A DNA stretch of 64,000 bases from Phenylobacterium sp. J367. GTDB lineage: Bacteria > Pseudomonadota > Alphaproteobacteria > Caulobacterales > Caulobacteraceae. Below, piece after piece: positions 1 through 10,100 of the stretch (the stretch's first letter is position 1; each line of letters opens with the position of its first letter). The stretch covers positions 806,001 through 870,000 of the forward strand of contig NZ_JAJONA010000001.1 in NCBI RefSeq assembly GCF_024699985.1, in the 5' to 3' direction. Below the pieces are notes generated by a model, which did no database searches, was not told where the DNA came from, and saw nothing but the letters and a program-made list of their open reading frames with translations. Made by a program: the position numbers and the translations under genes.

Positions 1-555
1 GGAGGAGGCCCGGGCCCGGGCCGCCGACGCGCTGGAGGAGGCTGTGCGCCTGCAGGGCATGTTCGAGGCCCTGCTGCGGATCGCAAGGCTGCAGAGCGAC
101 CACGGCGCGCTCGAGGCCGTGGACCTCAGCGCCCTGGCGCAGGACGCCGCCGAGTGGCACCAGCCAGCCGCCGAGGACCGGGGGTCAGACCCTGACCGTG
201 GCCGCCGATCCCGGCGTGACGGCGGCGGGCGACCGGGACCTCGTCTTCCAGATGGTCAGCAACCTGCTCGACAACGCCATCAAGTTCGCCCCGGAGGGCG
301 GCCAGGTGACCCTCGCCGTCCGCGGCGGGGCCGGCGGTCCGCGGCTGGTCGTCGCCGACAACGGCCCCGGGATCCCTGAGGACGAGCGCGCCCGCGTCTT
401 CGAGCGCTTCTACCGGACCCGCGCCGGCGCCGCCCCGGGCTTCGGCCTGGGGCTGAGCCTGGTGGACGCCGCGGCCCGGCGGATGGGGGGCGGGCGTGAC
501 GCTCGCGGACGCCGCGCCCGGCCTCAGAGTCGAGGTCCACTTCCGCAGGCCTTGA
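1..555 (+). CDS. Sensor histidine kinase, C-terminal part (cut by the left edge, two frameshifts)
   Basis: Catalytic half of a membrane sensor kinase that autophosphorylates on histidine. The start and the phospho-acceptor H-box lie left of the window. A helical dimerisation tail (around residues LQGMFEALLRIARLQ) leads into a HATPase_c domain with N box NLLDNAIKFAP, G1 box DNGPGIP, F box FERFYR and G2 box GFGLGLSLV. The reading frame changes near 182 (run of G) and near 486 (run of G). Removing one G at each gives an uninterrupted domain that stops at the TGA at 553-555. The partner response regulator is not visible and probably lies upstream. The family call is certain; the signal sensed is unknown. 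Confidence 0.85.
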
Positions 556-603
556 ACCGCGCCGGCTTCGCAAGCGCGGCTGCGACCTCTAAGACTGGCC
601 GCC

Positions 604-1530
604 ATGGCTCTCGACGTCTTCCTGAACACCTTCGCCGGCAATCCCCTCGACCGGGCGAGCGACCGGCGCGGCGACGCCGACTGGCTGGCCCAGCAGCTCG
701 CCAGCCCCGACGCGCTCGGCCTCGCGCTCTGGAACGGGCGGCCGTTCGTCGAGAAGAGCGCGGACGGCGACCTGCAGATCGCCTACCTGCCCGCGCGGCT
801 GGTGGGCGAGCTGGCCGGCGGCCAGGAGAAGCTGCTGTTCATGGGCCTCTGGAAGGAGACCGCGATCTTCGCGGTCGACCTCGGCGGCGCCACCGACCCT
901 TCGGAAGGACCGCTGCAGGGGCTGGGCCGGTTCGAGGACCTGCGGGCGATCGCGCTCAGGGTGCCCGCGCCGGAAGCCGCGATCCTGGCCACCGCCAAGG
1001 CGATGTTCGAGTGGCGGCGGCGCCACGACCACTGCGCGGCCTGCGGCGAGCCGTCCGTGGTCAAGGACGGCGGCTGGAAGCGGCAGTGCCCATCCTGCGA
1101 GACCGAGCATTTCCCGCGCACCGACCCGGTGGTGATCATGCTGCCCTACCATGGCGACCGCTGCATGCTGGGCCGGCAGGAGGCCTGGCCGAAAGGGATG
1201 TTCTCGGCCCTGGCCGGCTTCCTCGAGCCCGGCGAGAGCATCGAGGAAGCCTGCGCCCGCGAGCTCGACGAGGAGGCCGGGCTGAGGGCGACGAAGGTCC
1301 GCTACCACTCCAGCCAGCCCTGGCCCTATCCGTCGTCTCTGATGATCGGCCTGATCGCCGAGGTGGAGGACGACGAGGGCGCCCCGGACCAGACGGAGCT
1401 CTCCGAGGTCCGCTGGTTCACCCGCGACGAGGCCCGCGACCTGCTGGACGGCAAGCTGGACGGCGTCGCGGCCCCCAACCGCCTGGCGATCGCCCACCAG
1501 CTGATCAAGGCCTGGGTGGAGCAGGGCTGA
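604..1530 (+). CDS. nudC: NAD+/NADH diphosphatase (NudC-type Nudix hydrolase)
   Basis: Hydrolyses NAD(H) to NMN(H) and AMP and, in characterised homologues, removes NAD caps from RNA. The 308-residue protein has the family order: N-terminal NUDIX-like domain, a four-cysteine zinc ribbon (C144, C147, C162, C165), then the Nudix domain. The Nudix box runs from about G205 to L227 with the REL-EE core, and is followed by SQPWPYPSS at about 237-245, the signature that separates NADH diphosphatases from other Nudix enzymes. It starts 48 bases after the kinase stop on the same strand. The Shine-Dalgarno is poor. All catalytic and zinc residues are present. Confidence 0.95.
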   Translation: MALDVFLNTFAGNPLDRASDRRGDADWLAQQLASPDALGLALWNGRPFVEKSADGDLQIAYLPARLVGELAGGQEKLLFMGLWKETAIFAVDLGGATDPSEGPLQGLGRFEDLRAIALRVPAPEAAILATAKAMFEWRRRHDHCAACGEPSVVKDGGWKRQCPSCETEHFPRTDPVVIMLPYHGDRCMLGRQEAWPKGMFSALAGFLEPGESIEEACARELDEEAGLRATKVRYHSSQPWPYPSSLMIGLIAEVEDDEGAPDQTELSEVRWFTRDEARDLLDGKLDGVAAPNRLAIAHQLIKAWVEQG

Positions 1531-1576
1531 GCCCATTGCCACGCTTGGCGTAACGCCGTCACATGGCCGCCTCGGG

Positions 1577-3032
1577 ATGGGGGGAGCCATGGCCGACAAC
1601 CTGACCAACGCCGACCTCGCCCCGACCACGCCGGACCAGCGCACCTGGCGGTGGTGGCATTTCGCGGCGCTGTGGATCGGCATGGTGGTCTGCATCCCGG
1701 CCTACCTGCTGGCCGCCGGCCTCATCGACCAGGGGATGACCCCGCTGCAGGCCGTCGGCGTCATCCTGCTGGGCAACCTGATCGTGCTCGCGCCCATGCT
1801 GCTGATCGGCCATGCGGGGGCGAAGTACGGCGTGCCCTACGCCGTGCTGGTGCGCAGCTCGTTCGGCACGGTGGGGGCGCGGGTCCCGGCCGTGGCCCGG
1901 GCGATCGTCGCCTGCGGCTGGTTCGGCCTGCAGACCTGGGTCGGCGGCAATGTACTGATCGCCATCGCCGTGGTGCTGACCGGCCGGACGTTCGAGGGGC
2001 CGCCGATCCCGGGCCTGGGCGTCGACCTCGCCCACCTGGTCGCGTTCGGGGTCTTCTGGCTGATCCAGCTTGCCTTCGTCGCCAAGGGGCTGCTGGCCGT
2101 CCGCCACCTGGAGACCTGGACCGCGCCGATCAAGATCGTCATCTGCCTGGCGCTGCTCGGCTGGGCGCTGAACCACACGGGCGGGCTCGGGCCGCTGCTT
2201 ACCGAGGCCGACCACGGCCGGTTCCAGGCGATCTTCTGGCCCCTCCCTCACCGCCATGGTCGGCTTCTGGGCGACCCTGGCGCTCAACATCCCGGACTTC
2301 ACCCGGTTCGCCGCCAGCCAGCGCGACCAGCTGCTGGGCCAGAGCCTCGGCCTGCCCGGCCCCATGGCGCTGCTGGCGGTGATCGCCGTGGTGGCCACGG
2401 CGGCGACGCGCGTCGTGTTCGGCCAGGCGATCTGGGATCCGGTCGAGCTGGCCACCAACCTGCCGGGCCTGTTCACGCTGATCGGCCTGCTGGTGGTCGC
2501 CATCGACACCGTCTCGGTGAATATCGCCGCCAACCTCGTCGGCCCGGCCTACGACTTCGCCGCGCTCTCGCCCCGCCACATCACCTATCGGCGCGGGGCC
2601 CTGATCACCGCCGGCATCGCGGCGGCCATCATGCCGTGGAAGCTGATCGAGACCAGCGGCGGCTATATCTTCATCTGGCTGCTGGGCTATTCGGCCCTGC
2701 TCGGCCCCATCGCCGGGATCATGGTCGCCGACTACTGGCTGCTGCGCCGGACGCGGATCGACGTGGCGGCGCTCTATGACCCGGCGGGCGCCTATGCCTA
2801 CCGGCGCGGCTGGAACCCGGCGGCCCTGGCGGCCCTGGTGCTCGGCGTCGCGCCCAGCGTTCCGGGCTTCCTGAACGCGGCGATCCCCGGAGGAACCCCC
2901 GACTTCCCGCCGTTCCTGCTCGCCCTCTACCCCTACGCCTGGTTCGTCGGGGCCGCTATCGCCGGGGCAATCTACCTAGCGTGGATGGTTACCGTAGGGT
3001 CTCGCGAAATGGTTGTGGAAAGAGCGACTTAG
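1577..3032 (+). CDS. NCS1-family purine/cytosine/hydantoin permease (one frameshift)
   Basis: Inner-membrane cation-coupled importer of nucleobases or related compounds. About 484 residues with some 12 hydrophobic helices. Family hallmarks include an early WWHFAALWIGM segment and the mid-protein segment AMVGFWATLALNIPDFTRFA. An extra C in the CCCC run at 2239-2242 breaks the frame. Deleting it joins the halves as FWPSLTAM. The ATG at 1577 overlaps a G-rich Shine-Dalgarno-like run, so the in-frame ATG at 1589 is an equally good start. The exact substrate (cytosine, uracil, allantoin or hydantoin) cannot be read from sequence. No catabolic operon is next to it. Confidence 0.85.
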
Positions 3033-3349
3033 CCCAGCCTTTGGTGAAAAAAGTGTGTCGGAATCCCGACAAAATTGATCGGACCCCCGACCGTTAAGAG
3101 GCCAGGGTAAACGCCGTTCGGCGAACGTTTACCCGATGGTAAGGACGTAGCGTTCTGAATTGGCACGTTCCGGCGGCCTTCCACGGCCAAGTGTCCTGAA
3201 CCGAAACGGAATCCGGCTCGGCTGGGCGTATCCGCGCTCGCTGACGGCGTCGCCATTTTCACCGTCTTTGGGCACCCCGACTTAACCGAGAACAGTGATC
3301 TTCCGGCTTGCGAGCTCGAACGAGTCCGCGACGACGCAAGGAAGATCAA
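3033..3349. other. Intergenic region upstream of the WGDI-repeat protease
   Basis: 317 bases without a convincing gene. The notable element is the inverted repeat at 3105-3134. The rest is more AT-rich than its surroundings and probably holds the promoter and 5' UTR of the downstream protease. No clear -35/-10 pair was identified. The Shine-Dalgarno AAGGAAG lies at 3338-3344. Confidence 0.5.
3105..3134. promoter_or_regulatory. Inverted repeat, 9-bp perfect arms
   Basis: GGGTAAACG (3105-3113) pairs with CGTTTACCC (3126-3134). The 12-base spacer is itself able to pair as CCG/CGG. It lies about 215 bases before the protease start and 73 bases after the permease stop. It could be a terminator of the permease (no T-run follows), an operator, or a 5' UTR hairpin. 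The dyad is read directly; the role is not determined. Confidence 0.45.
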
Positions 3350-6300
3350 ATGTCCGCCTCCAACCGGAAATCGTCCCGTACGGCGCTGCTGGTGACGGCC
3401 AGCGCGCTGGCCTTTGTCGCCAGCGCTCCCGTGCTTGCGCAGGCGAATCCTCCGCAGGCCGCCGCGGGTCAGCAGAGCGCGCCCTCCCATGCGAACGCGG
3501 TGAAGGTCCGCTCCTGGCACACGCCGCAAGGTGGTGACGTGGCGCCCGCGTGGGGCGACATCGACGCCTTCTGGGGCGACATCAATCCGTTCTGGGGCGA
3601 CATCGACGCCTTCTGGGGCGACATCGACGCCTTCCAGGGCAGCACGCCCTACTGGGGCGACATCGACGCGTTCTGGGGCGACATCGACGCCTTCGAGGGC
3701 GGCAACAGCCCGTACTGGGGCGATATCGACGCGTTCTGGGGCGACATCGACGCCTTCTGGGGCGACATCGATGCGTTCTGGGGCGACATCGACGCCTTCC
3801 AGAACAATGCCCAGTGGGGCGACATCGACGCCTTCTGGGGCGACATCAACCCGTTCTGGGGCGACATCGACGCCTTCTGGGGCGACATCGACGCCTTCCA
3901 CGGCGGCAGCACGTCGACGCCCGCCTACGGCATGGTCGGCTACTTCTGGCACCAGATGGGGCCGCTGTGGAACGACACCAACCAGAAGTGGGGCGCGCTG
4001 GGCGCGTACTCGCAAGGCTCGACGTCCTACGCCCAGGTGCAGGACCAGCTCGGCGACCTGGTGGCCGTCTCCAAGGCCATGTGGGGCCCGGCGGTGACCG
4101 CCAAGACCGGCCAGAGCTTCGAGGCGGGCTTCGCCGACGAGGTGCTGACCAAGCACGGCATCGACCTGGATGACCCGTCGACCCTGGCGAACATGAGCGC
4201 CGGCGACCGCGCCCACTTCTTCATGGACTGGTACGACGGCCTGATGGCCTTCTCCGGCGTCGACCGCGTCGACCACTGGATGGCCGGCGTCAAGTGGAGC
4301 CCGGGGCTCACCCAGATCCAGGGCGAAGGCGCGGACTCGGTGATCGGCCTGCTGGACATGACGGTCGTCGGCGACCCCGACGTCTCGAACAACATCACCT
4401 CCACGGGCGGCTATTCGAACAACCTCGGCGGTCACGGCACCGGCGTGGCCAGCCTGATGGTCGCCGCCCACGACGGCGAGGGCCTGATGGGTATCGCGCC
4501 CAGGGCCTCGGTCGTCGCGTACAACCCCTTCGACAACTCGGCCACGGCGTCGTGGGAAGACGTCCGCTCGGGGGGTCATCGCGCTCCGCAGCGCCGGCGC
4601 CCAGCGTGATCAACATGTCTCTGGGCGTGTCCGGCTGGACGCTGCACGGGGACTGGAAGGACGCGCTGGCCGGCCAGGCCGCCAACACGGTCTTCGTGAT
4701 CGCCGCCGGCAACGCCGGGACGACGCAAAGCCAGGACATCGCCTGGAACTTCAGCGAGGACCCGGCCCTGCTGGTCGTGGGTTCGGTGGATCCGGACGGC
4801 GTGATCTCGGACTTCTCCAACCGTCCGGGCAACGCCTGCCTGCTGGACAACGGCGCCTGCTCGACCGGCAACAAGCTGATGAACCGCTTCCTGGTCGCGC
4901 CGGGCGAGCTGATCCTCGTCTCCGACGGCGAGGGCGGCGTCACGCGCCGCAGCGGCACCTCCTTCGCCGCGCCGCTGGTCACCGGGGCCGTCGCGCTCCT
5001 GCACGACCGCTGGCCGTGGCTGGAACAGCACCCGCACGAGAGCGCGGACATCATCCTGAAGTCCGCCAAGGACCTCGGCGCGCCCGGTGTGGATGCGGTC
5101 TACGGCTGGGGGATGCTCGACATCGCCGCGTCGCAGTCGCCGCTCGACTTCGATGACCTGACGTTCAAGGAATACAAGAACGGCGTGGTCACCGATCGCA
5201 CGGCCGCGCAGGTCAAGACCGGCGGCGTCCAGACCACCTGGGAAGCCGACGGCGTCTACTTCAAGCTCTACGAGGAGATCGGCGACACGTACCGCGATTT
5301 CGCGGTGCCGATGTCGAGCAACCTGGTGGGCCAGAAGTCCAACGTCACCGGCTCGCAGGAGTACTTCCAGTCCTACATCACGAGCCGCCTGACCGGCTGG
5401 ATCTCGGGCACGAACTTCTCGGATACCGTGACCCAGACCAGCCAGCAGCCCGGTCAGTGGAGCTTCGCCGTCACCACGGGGATGCCCCAGCCGACCTACG
5501 GCCGTGACGACCTGGCCAGCCAGGCCCCGCACATGAGCGTGCGGATGGCCGACCCCACCGGCCGCTTCGCCTTCAGCTTCGGCCATGGCGAGGGCGCGAT
5601 GGTGATGGGTCAGCTGTCGGGCTTCGCCCAGACGCGCGACTACCGCAGCACCGACGGCGGCGTGAACCCGCTCCTCGGCTTCGCTTCGGGCGGTCCGTTC
5701 ATGAACGCGGAGTTCGGCCTGACGAAGAACACCACGCTGTCGTTCGGCGCCGCCGAGCGGACGCTGGTCCACCGCCTGAACCCTGCCCTGACCGACACCG
5801 AGCGCGACATGCTGCGCAACGTGGACGACTACCGGGCCGGCGCCGTCAACCTGCGCCTCGACCACAAGGTCTCGGACGCGCTGTCCTTCAACGCGGGCTA
5901 CGCCCGGGTGGACGAGGCGAACGGCCTTCTGGGCGTGCAGTCGACCAACGCGGACGACCTGGCCTCCGGCTCGGTCAGCCACGTGGCGACGGTGGGCGCG
6001 AGCGTCAACCTGCCCAGCCGGATGACCTTCGCGGCCTCGGCCAGCGTCGGCGAGACCAAGACCCACGACGCCGGCCAGAACCTGGCCACCGTCGGCGGGG
6101 TGCAGACCACGGCCTACGCCGTGGCCCTCACCAAGCAGGGTCTGGTGAGCCGGAACGACATGTTCCGCGTCGCCTTCACCCAGCCGCTGACCGTCAGCTA
6201 TGGCACGCTCGCGTACACCTCGGTGGACGTGATCGACCGCCAGACCGGCGAGCTCGGCCCGGTGAGCCAGAAGTTCGACATCTCCGTGAAGCCGCGCCAT

Positions 6301-6435
6301 GTGGCGGAAGCGCTCTACGCGACTCCGGCCTTCGGCGGCCGAGGCGAGGTGAGCTTCTTCGGCCGCGCCGAGGTCAAGTCGGACGATGAGGCCCAGAACT
6401 ACATGGCCGGCGTTCGACTGAACCTTAACTATTGA
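3350..6435 (+). CDS. Secreted S8 (subtilisin-type) serine protease with 14 WGDI heptad repeats and autotransporter-like C-terminus (two frameshifts)
   Basis: Predicted exported subtilase of about 1027 residues. Order: signal peptide ending near APVLAQA (about residues 1-31); W-rich tandem repeat region, residues about 68-183; a further W/Q-rich linker; peptidase S8 domain; and a C-terminal region of roughly 450 residues with alternating polar/hydrophobic strands ending in LNLNY, as in outer-membrane barrels. The triad is complete: Asp about 336 (LLDMT), His about 362 (GHGTGVA), Ser about 537 (GTSFAAP). Two single-base insertions, in GGGGGG (4570-4575) and near 4600, break the frame. Removing both gives SAGASVINMSLGVSGW. 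Start chosen at 3350 because AAGGAAG lies 5 bases upstream and the signal peptide follows directly. The protease family is certain, the autotransporter assignment likely, and the substrate and role of the repeats unknown. Confidence 0.88.
3551..3898 (+). repeat. 21-bp tandem coding repeat: 14 WGDI(D/N)(A/P)F heptads
   Basis: Fourteen 21-base units encode twelve WGDIDAF and two WGDINPF heptads in four blocks: 3551-3634 (4 units), 3653-3694 (2), 3716-3799 (4) and 3815-3898 (4). They are separated by spacers QGSTPY, EGGNSPY and QNNAQ. Blocks 1 and 4 share the order DAF-NPF-DAF-DAF. Units are almost identical in DNA, differing mainly in third positions, which suggests recent duplication or gene conversion. 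Confidence 0.97.
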
Positions 6436-6445
6436 CCGGCTAAAC

Positions 6446-6478
6446 GTCTCCGCGGGGGGCCTGAATCCCCGCGGAGAC
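6446..6478 (+). terminator. Strong GC hairpin after the S8 protease gene
   Basis: Arms GTCTCCGCGGGG (6446-6457) and CCCCGCGGAGAC (6467-6478) form a perfect 12-bp stem with a 9-base loop, 10 bases after the stop codon. No T-run follows, so it may act with Rho or protect the transcript 3' end. Confidence 0.6.
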
Positions 6479-6528
6479 TTGCGCCACCCAGCGCCTTAAC
6501 CAAGCCTGTACGCGGAGATCGGTCGGTC

Positions 6529-9190
6529 ATGCGTTACAAGTCTGCCCTTCTCGGACTGCTCGCGAGCGCCGCCATTCCGGCGATCGCGATGGCGGCTCCG
6601 ACCGCGGCCCCGGCGCCGCAGGCGGCGGCTCAGGCGGCGGCTCCTGCCGCGCCGATGTCGCCCGCCGAAGCCAAGTTCGCCGGCGACGTCGCCGCCGCCA
6701 AGGCGGCGATGATGTCCGCCCCCCGACGTCGCCCTGGCCCACGCCCGCACCGCCGGCGAGAGCGCCAAGGCGCTCCCCGGAACGGAGGCCGCCGTCGGCG
6801 CCGCCACCAGCAAGTGGCTGCAGGCCGAGGCCCTCTCGCGCCTGAACCACCTGGATCAGGCCAAGCCCGCCGCCGAGGCCGGCCTGGCCCTGGTCGAGAA
6901 GGTCGCGCCGCGCACCAAGCTGCACGGCGACCTGCTGCGCGCGGCCGCCCTGATCGACGCCAAGACCGGCAAGCCGCAGGCGGCCCTGCCGATGCTGCAC
7001 CGGGCGTTCGAGATCTACCAGGCCGCGGGCGAGCCCCGGTCGCAGGCCATGGTCCTGCAGAACATCGGCTCGATCTACACCGAGGCCGGCGACTACCCGC
7101 GCGTGCTCCGCTACTACGAGCAGGCCAACGAGGTGTTCTCCGCCGACCCGGCCCTGAAGCTCGCCGCCTACAACAACCGCGGCAACGCCTTCAAGGAGAT
7201 GGGCGAATTCGCCAAGGCCGAGCACGAGTACGCGCTCGCCCTGGGCATCGCGCGCGGCATGGAAAGCCCGCTGCTCGAGGTCCGCATCCTCACCAACCTC
7301 GCCTCCTCGCAGCAACTGCAGGGCAAGCTCGCCAAGGCCGACGCCACGGCTCAGGACGGCCTGCGCCGCGCCGTCGGCCCGGCCGGCGAATGGCGGCCCT
7401 ACCTGTGGGGCGTCCGCGCCCAGGTCGCCTATGCCCGTGGCGACACCGGCACCGCGGCCCGCTACCTGGAACGCACCTTCGACGGCGTGAACCCGAAGAC
7501 CTCGCCGATGCCCTATCGCGAGTTCCACGCCACCGCGCGCTACGTCTATGAGGCGCTCGGCCAGGACAAGCAGGCCCTGCACCACCTGGCCGCCTACAAG
7601 CGCCTGGACGACGAGGCCCGCGAAGTCGCGGCGTCGACCAACTCGGCCCTGCTGAGCGCCAAGTTCGACGCCGCCAACCAGGAAGCCCGGATCGCCAAGC
7701 TGAAGGCCCAGGAAGCCGCGCGTGAGATGCAGCTCGCCCAGTCCGAGCAGCGCCTGCGCCTGATCACCTGGATCACCACCATCGGCGGCGCCGCTTCGGC
7801 CGCCGTGATCGGCTCGATCCTGTTCGCCTTCGTCTCCGCCCGCCGCAGCCGGCGCGAGGTCCAGGCGGCCAACCTGCAGCTCACCTACACGGCGCGTCAC
7901 GACGCGCTGACCGGCCTGGCCAACCGCGCCTACTTCCGCGAGCTCCTGACCCAGGCGCTGGCGAACGAGAACGGCGCCGGTTGCGCCCTGCTGCTGATCG
8001 ACCTCGACCGCTTCAAGATGGTCAACGACACGTTCGGCCACGCCGCCGGCGACGAGCTCCTGGTGGCCACGGCGCGGCGCCTCGAAGCGGCGGTCGGCGC
8101 GGCCGGCCACGTGGGCCGTCTGGGCGGCGACGAGTTCGCCGTCATCGTCCAGGACATGCGCGGCTCGCTCGACGAGCTGGCGCTCAAGATCATCGCCTCG
8201 CTCAGCGAGCCGGTGGAACTGGCCGACGGCATCGCCAACGTCGGCGCGACGGTATCCATCGCGGTCGGCCCGACCGACGGCGCGGACATCGACACGCTCA
8301 CCCAGAACGCCGACCTGGCGCTCTACCAGGCCAAGGAAGCCGGCCGCGGGCGCCACGCGCGCTACGAGCCGCACATGCGGGCCGAGGCCCAGGTGCGCCG
8401 TCAGCTCGAGGCGGACCTGCGCGAGGCGCTGACCAACGACGAGCTGTCGCTGGCCTACCAGCCGATCGTCAACGCCGTCACCGGCAAGACCGTGGCCTAT
8501 GAGGCGCTGCTGCGCTGGGACCACCCGGTCCACGGCTCGATCCCGCCGTCGGTGTTCATCCCGATCGCCGAGGAGACCCGGCTGATCAACCAGATCGGCG
8601 CCTGGGTCCTGCGCGCCGCCTGCGCCGAGGCCGCCACCTGGCCCGGCGACACCAAGGTCGCGGTCAATATCTCGAGCCTGCAGGTCGAGGCCGAAAGCCT
8701 CGCCAGCACCATCGTCCAGGCGCTGTCGAGCACCGGCCTGGCGCCGGAGCGCCTCGAGCTGGAGATGACCGAGAGCGTGTTCATGCGCCAGGGCGCCAGC
8801 AGCGAGGCCACCCTCGAGCGGCTGCGCCGCCTGGGCGTCCAGCTCGCCCTCGACGACTTCGGCACCGGCTACTCGTCGCTGGGCTACCTGCCGCGCGCCT
8901 CGTTCTCGAAGGTCAAGATCGACCGCTCGTTCGTCCAGGCCGCGACCCAGGGCTGCGAGGTCAGCATCGCCGTGATCCGCTCGATCGTGGCGCTGGCCGG
9001 CGGGCTGGGCATGGAGATCACCGCCGAGGGCGTCGAGACCAAGCGCGAGACCGCCCTGATGAAGAAGCTGGGCTGCACCCAGTTCCAGGGCTACCTCACC
9101 GGCCGTCCGGAGCTTCGCGAGAAGCGCCCGGAGGTCACGCCGGAGCCCGCGCCCAAGCCCCAGCGCCGCTCGAACCGCCGCGCGGCCTGA
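6529..9190 (+). CDS. TPR-GGDEF-EAL protein (c-di-GMP synthesis/breakdown, one frameshift)
   Basis: About 886 residues after removing one C from CCCCCC near 6717-6722. It has a signal peptide (residues about 1-23, ending AIAMA), a periplasmic alanine-rich TPR-like region, one membrane helix (about residues 410-440), a GGDEF domain with intact GGDEF (about residue 531), and an EAL domain beginning with YEALLRW (about 657). EAL catalytic and metal residues look complete: EALLRW, NIS, EMTES, LDDFGTGYSSL, KIDRSF, AEGVET. No RxxD inhibitory site precedes GGDEF. The layout suggests a sensor whose periplasmic TPR part controls c-di-GMP turnover in the cytoplasm. Whether synthesis or hydrolysis dominates cannot be said. 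Confidence 0.9.
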
Positions 9191-9254
9191 GGCGAAGACC
9201 CTCTCTCCAGCAGGGCGGTCAGGCTAAGGCGCCTGGCCGCTCTTTCTGTTTGCG

Positions 9255-10100
9255 CTAGGCTCGGGCCCGGAACGGGTCGGCGGGATAGACGCCGAGAATC
9301 TCGAACCGCTCGGAGAAGAACTGCAGCTCCTCGAAGGCCCGGGCCAGGCCGATGTCCTCGGGCCGGCCGTCGACCTCGGCGTAGAAGAAGGTCGCCGTGA
9401 AGGCGCCGTTCTCCATGTAGCTCTCCAGCTTGGTCATGTTGACGCCGTTGGTGGCGAACCCGCCCAGCGCCTTGTAGAGCGCGGCCGGCAGGTTCTTCAC
9501 CCGGAAGATGAAGCTGGTCACACATGGCGCGGTGAACGGCGGGGCCGGCGGGTTCGGATCGGCCGTCATCACCAGGAAGCGGGTGGTGTTGTTGTGCTCG
9601 TCCTCGATGTCGCGGACGAGGATGTGAAGTCCGTAGATCTCGGCCGCCAGCGCCGGCGAGACGGCCGCCCGCGTCGGGTCCGGCTTCTCGGCGAGCAGCT
9701 TGGCGGCGCCGGCCGTGTCGCCCGTGGCCTCCGTCTTCAGCTTCAGCCGGCGGATGGTCTTGCGGCACTGGCCGAGCGCGATCGGCATGCTCATCGCCGT
9801 GGTCACCTGGTCGAGGGTGACGCCTGGGTTGGCCATGAGCTGGAAGTGGATCGGCTTGAACCGTTCGCCGATGATGCGCAGGCCCGACGACGGCAGCAGG
9901 TGGTGCACGTCCGCCACGCGGCCGGCGATGGAGTTCTCCACCGGGATCATGCCGAGCTCGCAGTCGCCGGCCTTCACCGCCTCGAAGGCGTCCTCGAAGC
10001 TCGCGTGCGGCACGGCCTCGTAGTCCGGGAAATGGGTGGCGCAGGCCTCGTGGGAGTTGGCGCCCAGCTCGCCCTGGAAGGCGATGCGTCGCTGGCTCAT
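9255..10100 (-). CDS. pheA: Prephenate dehydratase
   Basis: Converts prephenate to phenylpyruvate in phenylalanine biosynthesis. The 281-residue monofunctional enzyme has a PDT domain (start RIAFQGELGANSHEA; conserved TRF in NNTTRFLVM) and a C-terminal ACT domain for phenylalanine feedback (FRVKNLPAALYKAL, then KLESYMENG). There is no fused chorismate mutase. Its ATG overlaps the stop of kdsB by four bases (ATGA), so the two are probably one transcript with coupled translation. The kdsB-pheA order is common in alphaproteobacteria although the pathways are unrelated. Confidence 0.95.
   Translation of the reverse strand: MSQRRIAFQGELGANSHEACATHFPDYEAVPHASFEDAFEAVKAGDCELGMIPVENSIAGRVADVHHLLPSSGLRIIGERFKPIHFQLMANPGVTLDQVTTAMSMPIALGQCRKTIRRLKLKTEATGDTAGAAKLLAEKPDPTRAAVSPALAAEIYGLHILVRDIEDEHNNTTRFLVMTADPNPPAPPFTAPCVTSFIFRVKNLPAALYKALGGFATNGVNMTKLESYMENGAFTATFFYAEVDGRPEDIGLARAFEELQFFSERFEILGVYPADPFRARA

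Noticed and set aside
3551..3898. Regular 21-base repeats as a possible CRISPR array
   Set aside because: Units are tandem with no unique spacers of constant length, and they encode a continuous heptad protein repeat.
3029..4579. 516-codon minus-strand frame with VDVAPEG-like repeats
   Set aside because: It is the antisense shadow of the WGDI repeat region. The regular pattern only mirrors the real repeat.
4570..4601. Programmed ribosomal frameshifting in the protease gene
   Set aside because: Two nearby insertions are needed, neither sits in a known slippery heptamer, and the same kind of indel affects many unrelated genes.
4576..6300. 574-codon minus-strand frame
   Set aside because: It is antisense to the protease C-terminal region. 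Composition (R/H/V/G-rich) and lack of motifs mark it as a shadow.
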